DNA of 64,000 bases from DASRJW01 sp964567755 (GTDB taxonomy: Bacteria; Krumholzibacteriota; Krumholzibacteriia; G020349025), in the NCBI GenBank assembly GCA_964567755.1, contig CAZMNW010000042.1:1-64000 (forward strand), read 5' to 3'. Shown here piece by piece: positions 44,843 to 54,148 of this stretch; position 1 is the stretch's first letter; each line of letters starts with the position of its first letter. Below the pieces are notes generated by a model that was not told where the DNA came from, searched no databases, and worked only from the letters and a program-made list of their open reading frames with translations. Position numbers and translations under genes: made by a program.

Positions 44843-45910
44843 CTACCGCGTCGCGGCCGCGGCCAGCGCCGCCAGGCTCTCCAGGATGGTCGCGGTAAAC
44901 GGCGGGCGCACCACGCCCCCCTCGTGAATGATCGCCGCGATGAGGTCCGCGGGCGTGAGGTCGAAGGCCGGATTGAAGACCGAAACGCCCTCCGGCGCCG
45001 TCCGCGGGCCGAAGCCAGAGGTGACCTCCGCGGCGGCGCGCTCTTCGATCGGGATCTTGGTTCCGTCGCTGAGCGACAGGTCGAAAGTCGTGGACGGCGC
45101 GGCGACATAAAACGGGACGCCCCAACGCGCCGCGGCGATGGCCACCCCGAGCGTGCCGATCTTGTTGGCCGTGTCGCCATTGCGCGCAATGCGATCCGCA
45201 CCGACGACGACGCAATCGATCCGCCCCGAGGACAGCAACGTGGCGGCCGCGTTGTCGACCAAGAGCGTCACCGGGATGCCGGCCTGCTGCAGCTCCCACG
45301 CCGTGAGCCGCGCCCCCTGGAGCAACGGCCGGGTCTCGCCGGCGAAGACCTCGACGGTTTTCCCTTGGCGTACCGCTTCGTACACGATGCCGAGCGCCGT
45401 GCCGATGCCGCCCGTCGCCAACGCACCCGCATTGCAATGCGTGAGCACGCGCGCGCGCTGCGGCAGCAACTGCGCTCCGTGCGCCGCGATCGCCTGGCAC
45501 AGGGCGCGGTCTTGGCTGTGGATCGCATCCGCGGCGCGCACGACGTGGGCCAAGAGCTCGGCCGCAGTCGCCGCCTGTGTCGTCGAGACTTGCAACATTC
45601 GCTCCACGGCGCCGAAGAGGTTGCGCGCCGTCGGCCGCGTCGCTGCCAGCCATTGCCCTGTCTGGCGCAGGTGCTGTCGCAGGGCTTCGGGATCGCTTCC
45701 GCAAGCGGCAATGAAAGTCTCTGCCGCCAAGCGGAACCCGTAGGCGGCCACGACCCCGAGCGCCGGCGCGCCGCGCACGCGCAGCATACAGATCGCTTCG
45801 CACAGGTCTTCCAGCGTGCGCAACTGCAGCACGACGCACTCGCCGGGCAGACGCGTTTGATCGATGATCGCGATGGCGCCATCGCGATACGCGATCGTCT
45901 CAACGCCCAC
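44843..45910 (-). CDS. mtnA: Methylthioribose-1-phosphate isomerase
   Basis: It converts S-methyl-5-thioribose-1-phosphate to the ribulose form in methionine salvage. The 355 residues show RVRGAPALGVVAAYG, the catalytic Cys at 159 in THCNAGALATGGIGTALG, and the catalytic Asp at 239 in VGADRIARNGDTANKIGT. These distinguish it from the eIF2B-related regulatory proteins. GTG 45910 has GGAGG 6 nt upstream and lies within the last codons of maf (11-bp overlap). No other methionine-salvage gene is in the window. Confidence 0.93.
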   Translation of the reverse strand: MGVETIAYRDGAIAIIDQTRLPGECVVLQLRTLEDLCEAICMLRVRGAPALGVVAAYGFRLAAETFIAACGSDPEALRQHLRQTGQWLAATRPTARNLFGAVERMLQVSTTQAATAAELLAHVVRAADAIHSQDRALCQAIAAHGAQLLPQRARVLTHCNAGALATGGIGTALGIVYEAVRQGKTVEVFAGETRPLLQGARLTAWELQQAGIPVTLLVDNAAATLLSSGRIDCVVVGADRIARNGDTANKIGTLGVAIAAARWGVPFYVAAPSTTFDLSLSDGTKIPIEERAAAEVTSGFGPRTAPEGVSVFNPAFDLTPADLIAAIIHEGGVVRPPFTATILESLAALAAAATR

Positions 45911-46496
45911 TCGCCACCTCCGCGTCATGCAGTGCGCGCAGAAGCTGCAAGAAGCGCTGCACCGGCAGTCCCATGACATTGTAATAGCAGCCGCGAATCT
46001 CTTCGACGAGCATGGCCCCGAACCCCTGAATGGCGTAGGCCCCGGCTTTGTCGTCGCATTCCCCGGTGTCGACGTACTGGTGCAGCACGGCGTCGTCCCA
46101 GTCGTGGAAGCGCACCGCGGTCGTTTCGACCGCGTCGAGACTGCGGCCGCTCGCGGCGTCTTGCAACGCCAGGCCGGTGTGCACCTCGTGCCAGCGACCA
46201 CGCAATTGCCGCTGCATCCAAAGCGCCGCCGCGCGTGTGATCGGCTTTCCCAGAATGGCACCGTCGACGACGACAATGGTGTCGGCGCCAATACATGTGC
46301 CGCGCGGGCGCAAGCCAGCCACCGCCGCGGCCTTGCGACGCGCTTGTGCGCGCGCGTGTGCGACGGGATCGGGCTCGTGCAGAGGTTCGTTCTCGACAGC
46401 CGTGGTCACGACCTCGAACTCGAAGCCAAGCATGGCGAGGATCGCGGCACGGCGCGGGCTCGCCGATGCCAGGATCAGGTCTTGCTGCCATTCCAT
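45900..46496 (-). CDS. maf: Maf-family nucleotide pyrophosphatase
   Basis: This 198-residue Maf/YhdE-YceF fold enzyme hydrolyses non-canonical or methylated nucleoside triphosphates. It shows the N-terminal LILASASPRRAAIL, GADTIVVVDG and the C-terminal YAIQGFGAMLVEEIRG and YYNVMGLPV segments. The dTTP/UTP versus m7GTP specificity is not clear from sequence. ATG 46496 is the start with family sequence; a GTG a few codons upstream is an alternative. It overlaps mtnA. Confidence 0.92.
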   Translation of the reverse strand: MEWQQDLILASASPRRAAILAMLGFEFEVVTTAVENEPLHEPDPVAHARAQARRKAAAVAGLRPRGTCIGADTIVVVDGAILGKPITRAAALWMQRQLRGRWHEVHTGLALQDAASGRSLDAVETTAVRFHDWDDAVLHQYVDTGECDDKAGAYAIQGFGAMLVEEIRGCYYNVMGLPVQRFLQLLRALHDAEVASGR

Positions 46497-46767
46497 GGGC
46501 AGGAGTGGATTCACGACCGCTCCAACGTTCGGGGTGCAATGGAGGCTATCATCGTGGCGCGCGCCGGTGCAACCGACCCGCCCGTCGCAATGGTCGTTGC
46601 CCCGCCCGCGCCGCCACAGACGCGCAGCGACCACACTCGCGCGCAGGCGCGATGGCGGCAACCGGGCCCGCACACTCGCCGCGCGCATGTGCATGGGCTA
46701 ATCTGGTCACACGCCTCTGGCAGTGCGCCGACAACCGACACCACGATCGGAGTCGATCATCAGCACC

Positions 46768-48594
46768 ATGCAGCGACAAAGTGATCGCGTCCTCGGCCAA
46801 CTCCCCCTGCGTCCGTGGGCCGGCATTTGGCTCATGGCCTTGGTCGGAGCCTGCGTGTGGTCTGCGCTGCACGCCTGGATCGGCGACGACATTTTCATCA
46901 CGTTTCGTTACTGCGACAACGTTCTCGCTGGCCACGGCCCCGTCTACAACCCAGGCGAGCGCAGCGAGGGCTACACGCATTTCCTCTGGTTCGGCATGCT
47001 CACGATCGGCCGGGCGTTCCACGTGCCGGCTGAAGCGCTCGGCAAGTGGTTGCCGCTGCCGTTTTACGGCGGTTGCTTGGCCTTGCTCGTCCTGCTGTCA
47101 CAGCGACTCTTCGCACCCCGAGGCGGGCTTGGGGGGATGCCGCTCGCGGCGCTGGCATGGGCGGCGCACGAAGACGCGCGTCTGTACGCCACCGGGGGTC
47201 TCGAAACGTCGTTCTATATTTGTGCGCTGCTCCTCGGCTTCACCATGCTCTGCGCGTCGTCGCATCCGCGGCGCCACGCGATCGCAGGCTGGGCCTATGC
47301 CATGGCGACACTGGTTCGCCCCGATGGCGTGCTCTTCTCCGGCCTGGCTCTCGTCTTCGTGCTCTGGCGCGAGCGGGGGCGCCAAGGCAGCGTGCGCGCG
47401 TTCGCCCTGGTTTGGGCCGTCCTGGTCGTCCCTCTCTTCGCCTTCCGGTTGCTCTACTATGGCTATCCGTTGCCGAATCCGTACTACGCCAAGTCGGCGT
47501 CGGCGGCCAATTGGCCGCAAGGCTGGGCGTATCTGTGGACGTACTTCGGCGCCTATTTCGTTCTGCTCGCAGCATTCCTCGCCGTCTGGCCCTTGTGGCG
47601 CGCGTACCGGCAGCGCGACGTGTCGGGGAAAGACCCTTCTGCCAGCAACGGCGCTAGAGAGGGCGTTGCCGCGGCAATGGCGCTGGCGCTCGTCACGGCA
47701 ACCACGTGCATCGCTTTCGTCACCCGCATGGGCGGCGACTTCATGTTCGCGCGTTTCTACTTGCCGGCAACGCCGTTTCTTCTCCTCGCCATCGAGTGGC
47801 TGGTGCATCTCGTGCCGCGACGGGCGCTGCGGTTCGCCGCGGCTGCCGCCGTCATCGGACTGGTGCTCTTCGCTGCCGTGCGCAAGCACGCCTGGTTCTC
47901 GGACAAGCGCCACGTACACAGCATCGTCGACGAACCGCAATACTATCCGGATGTCCGTCTCGAGGACGTGCGCGCGCAGGCACTGGCGCTCGAGCGCTGC
48001 CTGGCGTCGACACCGGCCGTGCTCATGGTCCAGGGTGGCCAGGCGAGCCTCGCCTACTACGCGCGTTTCCCCATCGCGGTGGAGCGCTATGGTCTGACCG
48101 ACGTGCACATCGCCCACGGACCGGTGCCGCCAATTCGCGGCCGCCCGGGACACGAGAAGCTCGCCGACGCCCAGTACATTTTCGATCGCGGCGTCAACTT
48201 CCGCATCCACAACCGTCCGGCGCGCTCGGTGGCGCAGTTCGCGCAGCTCGGCATCCCGTGGACGAACGGCATGGTCTTCGGCGAGATCATTCTTTACGAC
48301 CGCGCGCTGATGGAACGCCTCAAGAGCTGCGGCGGCATTCGCTTCCTCGACTTCCCTCTATGGCTGCGCCACGACTATCTGCCGCGCATCGCGACTCTGC
48401 TGCCGGCGCGCGTCGCCGCGGACTACAACCACTTCATGCGCTTCTACTTCGACCACAACCCCGATATCGAGGGGCTGCGCGCGCAACTCGATGCCGCGCT
48501 CGCCCAGCTCGGCATCCAGAAAGTCGAGCCCGAGCCACTCCGTCCCGACTACTTCGACGACACCGGCCGCGCCTCCATGCCCGGCGGCCTGTAA
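46768..48594 (+). CDS. GT-C membrane glycosyltransferase (ArnT/AftB-like)
   Basis: This 608-residue polytopic inner-membrane protein has about 10-11 TM helices in the first ~400 residues. The first periplasmic loop contains GDDIFITFRYCDN (Asp40-Asp41) followed by GHGPVYNPGERSEGYTHFLW. That DD-x-(F/Y)-I-T-x-RY...NPGE-x-x-EGYT-x-x-LW pattern belongs to GT-C enzymes related to mycobacterial AftB and to bacterial dolichyl-phosphate-sugar transferases, which use polyprenyl-phosphate sugars. The soluble C-terminal ~200 residues are periplasmic. ATG 46768 is preferred to the GTG at 46723, but neither has a clear ribosome binding site. It stands alone on its strand and converges on dtd. Donor and acceptor are unknown. 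Confidence 0.8.
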   Translation: MQRQSDRVLGQLPLRPWAGIWLMALVGACVWSALHAWIGDDIFITFRYCDNVLAGHGPVYNPGERSEGYTHFLWFGMLTIGRAFHVPAEALGKWLPLPFYGGCLALLVLLSQRLFAPRGGLGGMPLAALAWAAHEDARLYATGGLETSFYICALLLGFTMLCASSHPRRHAIAGWAYAMATLVRPDGVLFSGLALVFVLWRERGRQGSVRAFALVWAVLVVPLFAFRLLYYGYPLPNPYYAKSASAANWPQGWAYLWTYFGAYFVLLAAFLAVWPLWRAYRQRDVSGKDPSASNGAREGVAAAMALALVTATTCIAFVTRMGGDFMFARFYLPATPFLLLAIEWLVHLVPRRALRFAAAAAVIGLVLFAAVRKHAWFSDKRHVHSIVDEPQYYPDVRLEDVRAQALALERCLASTPAVLMVQGGQASLAYYARFPIAVERYGLTDVHIAHGPVPPIRGRPGHEKLADAQYIFDRGVNFRIHNRPARSVAQFAQLGIPWTNGMVFGEIILYDRALMERLKSCGGIRFLDFPLWLRHDYLPRIATLLPARVAADYNHFMRFYFDHNPDIEGLRAQLDAALAQLGIQKVEPEPLRPDYFDDTGRASMPGGL

Positions 48595-48620
48595 CGCACG
48601 GTGCCAGCTACGTGGCGTCA

Positions 48621-48762
48621 CGCGGTCGTCGTCAGGTCCGTCTCGGCGGACGCTCCTCGCGCGCTTCCTGCGCGCTCGTCGCTCGGCACGAGCGCTGCTC
48701 GCGCCTCCTGCGCTCGCGGACGCGCTCGTGACGCCGCCGAGACGGACCTGACGACGACCGCG
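48621..48762 (-). repeat. Structured palindromic element, copy 1
   Basis: A perfect 29-bp inverted repeat (48621-48649 with 48734-48762) encloses 84 bp. Inside, read on the minus strand, CACGAGCGC pairs with GCGCTCGTG (9 bp), and further small hairpins follow. The junction sequences GGCGG-CGTCACG, CGTGCCGAGCGAC and GAGCGT-CCGCC are shared with copy 2 at 58896-59036. It lies between the convergent GT-C and dtd genes. No T tract follows, so it is not an ordinary intrinsic terminator. Confidence 0.9.
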
Positions 48763-48772
48763 GCAACCACGC

Positions 48773-49237
48773 TCAGGTGGCGGGTCCGGCGTCGTGCTCG
48801 AGCAGCAACGTCACCGGGCCGTCGTTGGTGAGCTCGACGTGCATGTGCGCTTGAAACCATCCGGCCTCGACGCGCACCGGGCCCGCGCGCAGCAACGCGA
48901 CGAAAGCATCGAAGAGTTGAGCGGCGACCTCGGGTGGCGCGGCGCGTGTGAAGCTCGGACGCCGTCCTTTGCGCGCATCGCCGTAGAGCGTGAAGTTCGG
49001 GACGACGAGAAGGGCGCCGCTGCACTCGGCGACATCGCGGTTCATGGCGCCCGCGTCATCGGCGAAGATGCGCAAGCCCAGACATTTTTCGGCCAGCCAG
49101 CGCAAGGTCGGGGCGTCGTCGCCGGCTTGGAAGCCACAGAGCAGCACCAGGCCGAGCTCGATGCGGCGCACGGCCACGGGCTGGACGTCGAGCCGATGCA
49201 CCGCCGCGCGCGACACGCGCTGCACCACGACGCGCAC
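48773..49237 (-). CDS. dtd: D-aminoacyl-tRNA deacylase
   Basis: It hydrolyses D-amino acids from mischarged tRNAs. The 154 residues contain the family hallmarks NFTLYGDARKGRRPSF (SQ-T-L-type catalytic loop, with N-F-T here instead of S-Q-F-T) and NDGPVT, the Gly-cisPro motif. The N-terminal MRVVVQRVSRA is typical. GTG 49237 follows the relA/spoT stop by one base, so they are cotranscribed. Confidence 0.94.
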   Translation of the reverse strand: MRVVVQRVSRAAVHRLDVQPVAVRRIELGLVLLCGFQAGDDAPTLRWLAEKCLGLRIFADDAGAMNRDVAECSGALLVVPNFTLYGDARKGRRPSFTRAAPPEVAAQLFDAFVALLRAGPVRVEAGWFQAHMHVELTNDGPVTLLLEHDAGPAT

Positions 49238-49238
49238 G

Positions 49239-51416
49239 TCAGTGGTCCTCGCCGCGAGTCACCCGCCGCACGTTCTGCACCGCGCGCACCGTGCGCATGA
49301 CCTCGTTCAATTGTCGTAGATTGTTGACTTCGATGATGAACGACACGCGCACCAGGCCATCGACGGAGGCGAAGTCGCCACTCTGAATGTTGGTGCCGGT
49401 GGCGGAGATCTTTTTGCTGATGTCGGCGAGCAGATTCTTGCGGTCTTCGCCGGTGACGCAGAGCCGCGCCAAGAACGACGTCTTCTCGCCCACGTCCCAG
49501 GACACGTCGATGCGGCGATCGGTTTCCACCGCATCGAGGTTGACGCAATCCTGCCGGTGGACCGAGATGCCTCTGCCACGGGTGACGACCCCTTGGATGC
49601 GGTCCCCCGGCACCGGACCGCAGCAGTGGGCGAAACGCACCATGAGGTTGCCGACCCCCTGGACGCGAATGCCCTCGGTGGACCCACGCACCATGCGCTG
49701 CACCCGTTCCGTCGGCAGCAGCCGCGACAGCCGGCCCTTGGTCTCGCGCGGCACGATGCGGTTCACCACCGCGTGCAGCGATTGCGTGCCTTGGCCCACC
49801 GCCGCCAGCAGCTTTTCGGCGTCCTCGAAGCCGATGCTCATGGCGAGATCGGTGAGGCCATGTTCGAGATCGAACTTGCCCTTCATGCCCTTGATCTCGC
49901 GTTCCAGCATCTCGCGCCCGAGAGCGACGCTCTCGGCATAGCGCTGAATGTTCAACCAGTGGCGGATCTTGGAGCGCGCTCGCGCCGTGCGCGCGATCTG
50001 CAACCAGCCGAGGCTCGGGTGCCCATTGCCTGCGGTCAGGATGTCCACCGTGTCGCCGCTGCGCAGCTCGGTGTGCAGCGGCACCATGCGCCCGTTGACG
50101 CGCGCCCCGGTGGCGCGGGTTCCGACTTGCGTATGCACGGCGAAGGCGAAGTCGATCGGGGTCGAGCCGCTGGGCAGCTGCTTCAAATCGCCGCGCGGGG
50201 TGAACACGAACACTTCGTGCTGGAACAGATCGATCTTGAGCGCGTCCAAGAACTCGCGCGGATCGCGCAGCTCCTGCTTCTCCTCCAGCATCTGCCGCAG
50301 CCATTGCAACTGCGTGTCGAGCTCCTCGTCGGTGCGGCCTTCCTCCTTGTACTTCCAATGCGCGGCGATGCCGTACTCGCTGGTGCGGTGCATTTCGTCG
50401 GTGCGAATTTGGATCTCGATGTAGTGTCCACCCGGCCCCATCACCGTCGTGTGCAGCGAGCGGTACATGTTGCTCTTGGGCGTGGCGATGTAGTCCTTGA
50501 AGCGATCGTGGATGGGAGTATAGAGCGTGTGCAGAATCCCCAGCGTGCTGTAACAGTCGCGCAGGCTGGGCACGACGACGCGCAGCGCCAGCAAGTCGTA
50601 GAGCTCGTCCATGGCCTTGTTGCGCCCGCGCATTTTCTTGTGGATCGAATAGAAATGTTTGGCGCGGCCGCTGACCTCGGAATGGATGCCGGCTTCGGTG
50701 ATCTTGTCACGGATCGGCTGGCTCACTTGTTCGAGGTAGGCCTCGCGCTCCTGGCGCTTGAGCCCAATCTCGTTTTCGATGTCGCGGTAGGCGTCCGGTT
50801 CCAGGTGTTTGAACGCCAGGTCCTCGAGCTGCCACTTCAGGAACCCGATCCCCATGCGGTGCGCCAGCGGCGCGTAGATGTCGAGCGTTTCCTGGGCAAT
50901 GAGACGCCGCTTCGGCTCGGGCACGAACTCGAGCGTGCGCATGTTGTGCAGACGATCGGCGAGCTTGACCAGGATGATGCGCACGTCCTGGATCATCGAC
51001 AGCAGCATCTTGCGGAAGTTTTCCGCCTGTGCCTGCTCGGCGCTCTCGAAGTGGACACGACCGATCTTGGTGACGCCGTCCACGAGCCGCGAGACGCCGG
51101 CGCCGAAGCGTTCTTCCAACTGCGCCGCGGTCGTTTGCGTGTCCTCGAGGACGTCGTGCAGCAGTCCCGCCGCCACCGCTTCGTGATCGAGGCGCATTCG
51201 CGCCAGCGTCTTGGCGACCTCGACCACGTGCGAGAAGTACGGTAATCCCGAGTGCCGCATTTGCCCGAGATGTGCGGTGCGGGCGTAGTCGAAGGCCTTG
51301 TCGACCAGCGCGCGGTCGGACTCTGGCATGTACGGGACGAGGAGCGCGCGCAAACCATCCAGCTCGGCTTGCGCCTGGGAAAGGATGTTGGCTTCCGATG
51401 CACCGTCCACGTTCAT
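49239..51416 (-). CDS. Bifunctional (p)ppGpp synthetase/hydrolase
   Basis: This RelA/SpoT long homologue of 725 residues sets stringent-response alarmone levels. The N-terminal HD hydrolase domain is intact (YFSHVVEVAKTL, LLHDVLEDTQTT), so hydrolysis is expected. The synthetase domain follows (RAKHFYSIHKKM, YDLLALRVVV, YRSLHTTVMGPGGHYIEIQIRT). TGS (VFTPRGDLKQLPSGSTPIDFAF) and a zinc-finger/CC region (FAHCCGPVPGD, HRQDC) come next, and a C-terminal ACT domain closes the protein. It is the Rel type, with both activities. ATG 51416 is preferred; an in-frame GTG or ATG 45 bases upstream is possible. Confidence 0.95.
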   Translation of the reverse strand: MNVDGASEANILSQAQAELDGLRALLVPYMPESDRALVDKAFDYARTAHLGQMRHSGLPYFSHVVEVAKTLARMRLDHEAVAAGLLHDVLEDTQTTAAQLEERFGAGVSRLVDGVTKIGRVHFESAEQAQAENFRKMLLSMIQDVRIILVKLADRLHNMRTLEFVPEPKRRLIAQETLDIYAPLAHRMGIGFLKWQLEDLAFKHLEPDAYRDIENEIGLKRQEREAYLEQVSQPIRDKITEAGIHSEVSGRAKHFYSIHKKMRGRNKAMDELYDLLALRVVVPSLRDCYSTLGILHTLYTPIHDRFKDYIATPKSNMYRSLHTTVMGPGGHYIEIQIRTDEMHRTSEYGIAAHWKYKEEGRTDEELDTQLQWLRQMLEEKQELRDPREFLDALKIDLFQHEVFVFTPRGDLKQLPSGSTPIDFAFAVHTQVGTRATGARVNGRMVPLHTELRSGDTVDILTAGNGHPSLGWLQIARTARARSKIRHWLNIQRYAESVALGREMLEREIKGMKGKFDLEHGLTDLAMSIGFEDAEKLLAAVGQGTQSLHAVVNRIVPRETKGRLSRLLPTERVQRMVRGSTEGIRVQGVGNLMVRFAHCCGPVPGDRIQGVVTRGRGISVHRQDCVNLDAVETDRRIDVSWDVGEKTSFLARLCVTGEDRKNLLADISKKISATGTNIQSGDFASVDGLVRVSFIIEVNNLRQLNEVMRTVRAVQNVRRVTRGEDH

Positions 51417-51461
51417 GATCGTTCTCTCTGGCGCGCGTCGTGTCGTGATCTCTGCGCGCAC

Positions 51462-53198
51462 CTACGCTCCGGCCGCACCGCCCCGATGCGGACACAGGTC
51501 CAGCACCACGAGCTGGCAATCCTGGCCGTATCGCGGGTCCTGCCGGCGCAGTTGGCCGACGGCGTCGATCCGGCTGCCGAGCACTTCGGCCGGGTTCAAG
51601 TCCCGGCCCCAGCCGAAGGCGATGGCATCCAAGGGTCTGCCGTCGGCCATCTCCAGGTCGAGCTTCAGGTGCCCCTTGCCCACGAGGCGGGTGCGCTCGC
51701 CGACGCGCACCCCCCGTAGCAGAAAGAATGGCTCAGGATTGCCAGGACCGAAAGGCTCCAGACTCAGGAGCGCGTCCACGAGGGCTCGATCGACTTCCTG
51801 CGGTTCGAGCTCGGCGTCGATGAACAGGGCTCGACTCGTGCCGTCCTGGCGCTGGCTGGCTACGCCGGCTTCGAAGAGCGTGCGGAAGGAATCGAACTTC
51901 TCCGGCTCGACCGTGAGCCCGCAGGCCTCCCGGTGACCCCCGAACTTGACCAAGACACTCGCGGCCGCGTCCAGGGCCGCGCGCACGTCGACGCCGCCGC
52001 TCGTCCGCACAGAGCCCCTGCCCACGCCATTTTGCACCGCCACCAGTGCCACCGGAACGCCGTACTCCTGGGCGAGCCGCGCGGCCGCGATGCCGATCAC
52101 ACCGGGATGCCAAGTCATGGACAAGAGCGCCAGCGCCGGTCGCGGCGACTCGCGCCACACCTGGGCCGCTTGTTCCCGCGCCTCGGTTTCGGCCGTGTCG
52201 GAGAGCGCCCGGCGGCGCATGTTCTGGCTCTCGAGCTGAGCGGCCAAACGCGCCGCGGTCGCATCCTCGCTGGCGAGGAGAAGGTCCACGGCCAACTTGC
52301 CGCGCGCGACACGCCCGGCGGCATTGATCCGCGGCACCATGCGAAAGCCGACGGGGCGACTTGCGACGTCCTCGGGGCGGACACCTGCGGCGCCGAGCAG
52401 CGCGCGCATTCCGGGTCGCAAGGTGCCGCTCCGCAGTCGTTGCAAGCCGAGCGACGTCAGCACGCGGTTCTCGCCCACCAGCGGTTGCACATCCGCCATG
52501 GTGCCGAGGGTGACAAGATCCAACCCATCCTCCGGAGTCGGCGCGCTGCGCAACTGCATGCACAGCGCTTGCAGCAGCTTGTAGCCGACGCCGACGGCCG
52601 AGAGTCCCTTGAAGGGATAGCCACAGTCGGCGCGTTTCGGGTTCAAAACGGCGTGCGCAGCCTGCGGGACGTGCGGGATCTCGTGATGATCCACGACCAC
52701 GACGTCGATGCCGAGGCTCTTTGCGAGAGCGATGGCGTCGTGATCGGACGAACCGCAATCGACAGAAATGAGCACGCGGACGCCGACCTCGCCGGCACGC
52801 TGCACCAGGCGCGGCGTCATGCCGTAGCCATCGCGCTCGCGGTCGGGAATGAAAAAATCGACGTGGGCTTGCAAGCGGCGCAGTTCTGAAACCAGCAGCG
52901 CCGTGCCGGTGATGCCGTCGGTGTCGTAGTCGCCGTTGACAACGATGTGCTCACCGTCGCTCACGGCACGTGCCACGCGCGCGGCGGCGACGTCCATGTC
53001 CCGCATGCGAAAGGGATCGAGAAGATCTTCGATGCGCGGCGCGAGCATGCTCGTGGCGGCGGCCGGGTCGCGGTGGCCGCGACGGCAGAGCAATCGGGCC
53101 ACGGTGGGATGCAGACCCAGGGCCGCGGCGAGATGCGCGGCATCCTGCTCCAAATCGGCATCGACCGGCGGCAGAATCCACCGATTGCGTGGTTCCAA
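51462..53198 (-). CDS. recJ: Single-strand DNA exonuclease RecJ
   Basis: This 5'-3' single-strand exonuclease acts in recombination and mismatch repair. The 578 residues carry the DHH-superfamily motifs NGDYDTDGITG (motif I), SVDCGSSD, the D-H-H of VVDHHEIP, and the DHHA1 motif KFGGHREACGLTV near the C-terminus. An OB-like C-terminal region completes it. The start is probably TTG 53198 (LEPRNRWILPP), with GGAGG 9 nt upstream. Extension to 53315 would run into rnpB and lacks family sequence. It is upstream of relA/spoT on the same strand. Confidence 0.93.
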   Translation of the reverse strand: MEPRNRWILPPVDADLEQDAAHLAAALGLHPTVARLLCRRGHRDPAAATSMLAPRIEDLLDPFRMRDMDVAAARVARAVSDGEHIVVNGDYDTDGITGTALLVSELRRLQAHVDFFIPDRERDGYGMTPRLVQRAGEVGVRVLISVDCGSSDHDAIALAKSLGIDVVVVDHHEIPHVPQAAHAVLNPKRADCGYPFKGLSAVGVGYKLLQALCMQLRSAPTPEDGLDLVTLGTMADVQPLVGENRVLTSLGLQRLRSGTLRPGMRALLGAAGVRPEDVASRPVGFRMVPRINAAGRVARGKLAVDLLLASEDATAARLAAQLESQNMRRRALSDTAETEAREQAAQVWRESPRPALALLSMTWHPGVIGIAAARLAQEYGVPVALVAVQNGVGRGSVRTSGGVDVRAALDAAASVLVKFGGHREACGLTVEPEKFDSFRTLFEAGVASQRQDGTSRALFIDAELEPQEVDRALVDALLSLEPFGPGNPEPFFLLRGVRVGERTRLVGKGHLKLDLEMADGRPLDAIAFGWGRDLNPAEVLGSRIDAVGQLRRQDPRYGQDCQLVVLDLCPHRGGAAGA

Positions 53199-53258
53199 GG
53201 GGTTTTCCCTCCGCGCACCCGGTGTCGATTGCGCCGCAGCACGGGAGGTGCTCCGGAA

Positions 53259-53631
53259 CCGAAGTCGCTCGTAAGCCGAGTTCTGTCCCCGCGCCGAAGC
53301 GCGGGTGGTGACCATTTATCTGGGAGCCACGTTACCGTGGCCCTCGAGCGACCAACCCGAGAGTCGAGCGAGGCGGGCCACCTCATCCCCTCCTATTTGG
53401 TCTTGCTCCGGGTGGGGTTTACCGAGCCACCTCCGTCACCGGAGATGCTGGTGAGCTCTTACCTCACCGTTTCACCCTTACCGCGACGCCGGACGGCGCC
53501 GAGGCGGTTTGTTTTCTGTGGCACTGGCCGTGGAATCGCTTCCCCTGGGCGTTACCCAGCACCCTGCCCTGCGGAGCTCGGACTTTCCTCGAACCGCTTC
53601 GCGCGGCTCGCGGTCACCTGAGCGGCTTCGG
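53259..53631 (-). ncRNA. rnpB: RNase P RNA, bacterial type A
   Basis: Read on the minus strand, the sequence shows the P1 helix strands CCGAAGCCGCTC (5', 53631-53620) and GAGCGACTTCGG (3', 53270-53259). The CR-I segment GAGGAAAGTCCG follows, then the CAGGGCAGGGTGCTGG region, and GGTAAGGGTGAAACGGTG-like core sequence. The L15 tRNA-CCA-binding loop reads GGTAAACCCCA-like, and AGATAAATGGTCACC and ACAGAACTCGGCTTA mark the conserved 3' region. Length about 373 nt is normal. It is the catalytic RNA that matures tRNA 5' ends. It lies between rnhA and recJ in the same orientation. Confidence 0.96.
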
Positions 53632-53695
53632 ATCCCGGAGACACCATCCCCGCGTGTGGATCCATTGCCCAAACAACGAACACAGGACTCTGTCG

Positions 53696-54148
53696 CTACG
53701 GAGATACTAGGTCGTCGAGCGCGGCATTGGCAAGGGCATCGGCGCGCTGGTTCTCCGCCCGCGGCACATGCTCGATGGCGAAGATCGCGAACGCTTGGAT
53801 GCGCGCGACGACCGTCGCGTGCAGCGGCTGCAATCCGGCGTGGCGCACGCGGTACTCGCCGCGCACCTGGCGCACGACGAGCTCGCTGTCCAACCGGGCG
53901 CGAATCCGGCGCACGCCGTGTGCCAGCGCGGCCTCGAGACCACGCAACAGCGCCGTGTACTCGGCCACATTGTTGGTGATGGCGTCGCCGAGAACCTCGC
54001 CGCGCGCCAAGACTTCGTTGCCCTGCGCGTCGAAGAGCGCGAAGCCGATGCTGGCGCGGCCCGGGTTGCCGCGCGATGCACCGTCGCAATGCAGAATGTA
54101 TTCGTCCGCCGTGCGCTCGGGAGCTGTCCCCGGGTCGTGGCGGTTCAT
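53696..54148 (-). CDS. rnhA: RNase HI-like protein
   Basis: This 150-residue RNase H-fold nuclease degrades the RNA strand of RNA-DNA hybrids. The four acidic catalytic positions are visible: Asp in HCDGASRGNPG, Glu in NNVAEYTALLRG, Asp in ARLDSELVV and Asp in ENQRADALAN. It resembles the compact 'reverse-transcriptase-like' bacterial RNase HI group without the basic protrusion. ATG 54148 overlaps the stop of the zinc-ribbon coiled-coil gene (ATGA). It lies 64 nt upstream of rnpB. Confidence 0.9.
   Translation of the reverse strand: MNRHDPGTAPERTADEYILHCDGASRGNPGRASIGFALFDAQGNEVLARGEVLGDAITNNVAEYTALLRGLEAALAHGVRRIRARLDSELVVRQVRGEYRVRHAGLQPLHATVVARIQAFAIFAIEHVPRAENQRADALANAALDDLVSP

Noticed and set aside
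48621..48762. Simple bidirectional terminator between convergent genes
   Set aside because: There is no T tract on either side, the stem is far too long, and a homologous element lies between two co-directional genes at 58.9 kb.
51462..53315. RecJ starting at 53315
   Set aside because: The extra 39 codons lie over the 3' end of rnpB and lack RecJ similarity; TTG 53198 with GGAGG is preferred.
53482..53979. Plus- and minus-strand open frames across the RNase P RNA gene
   Set aside because: They lie over a well-recognised structured RNA and have no protein-family features.
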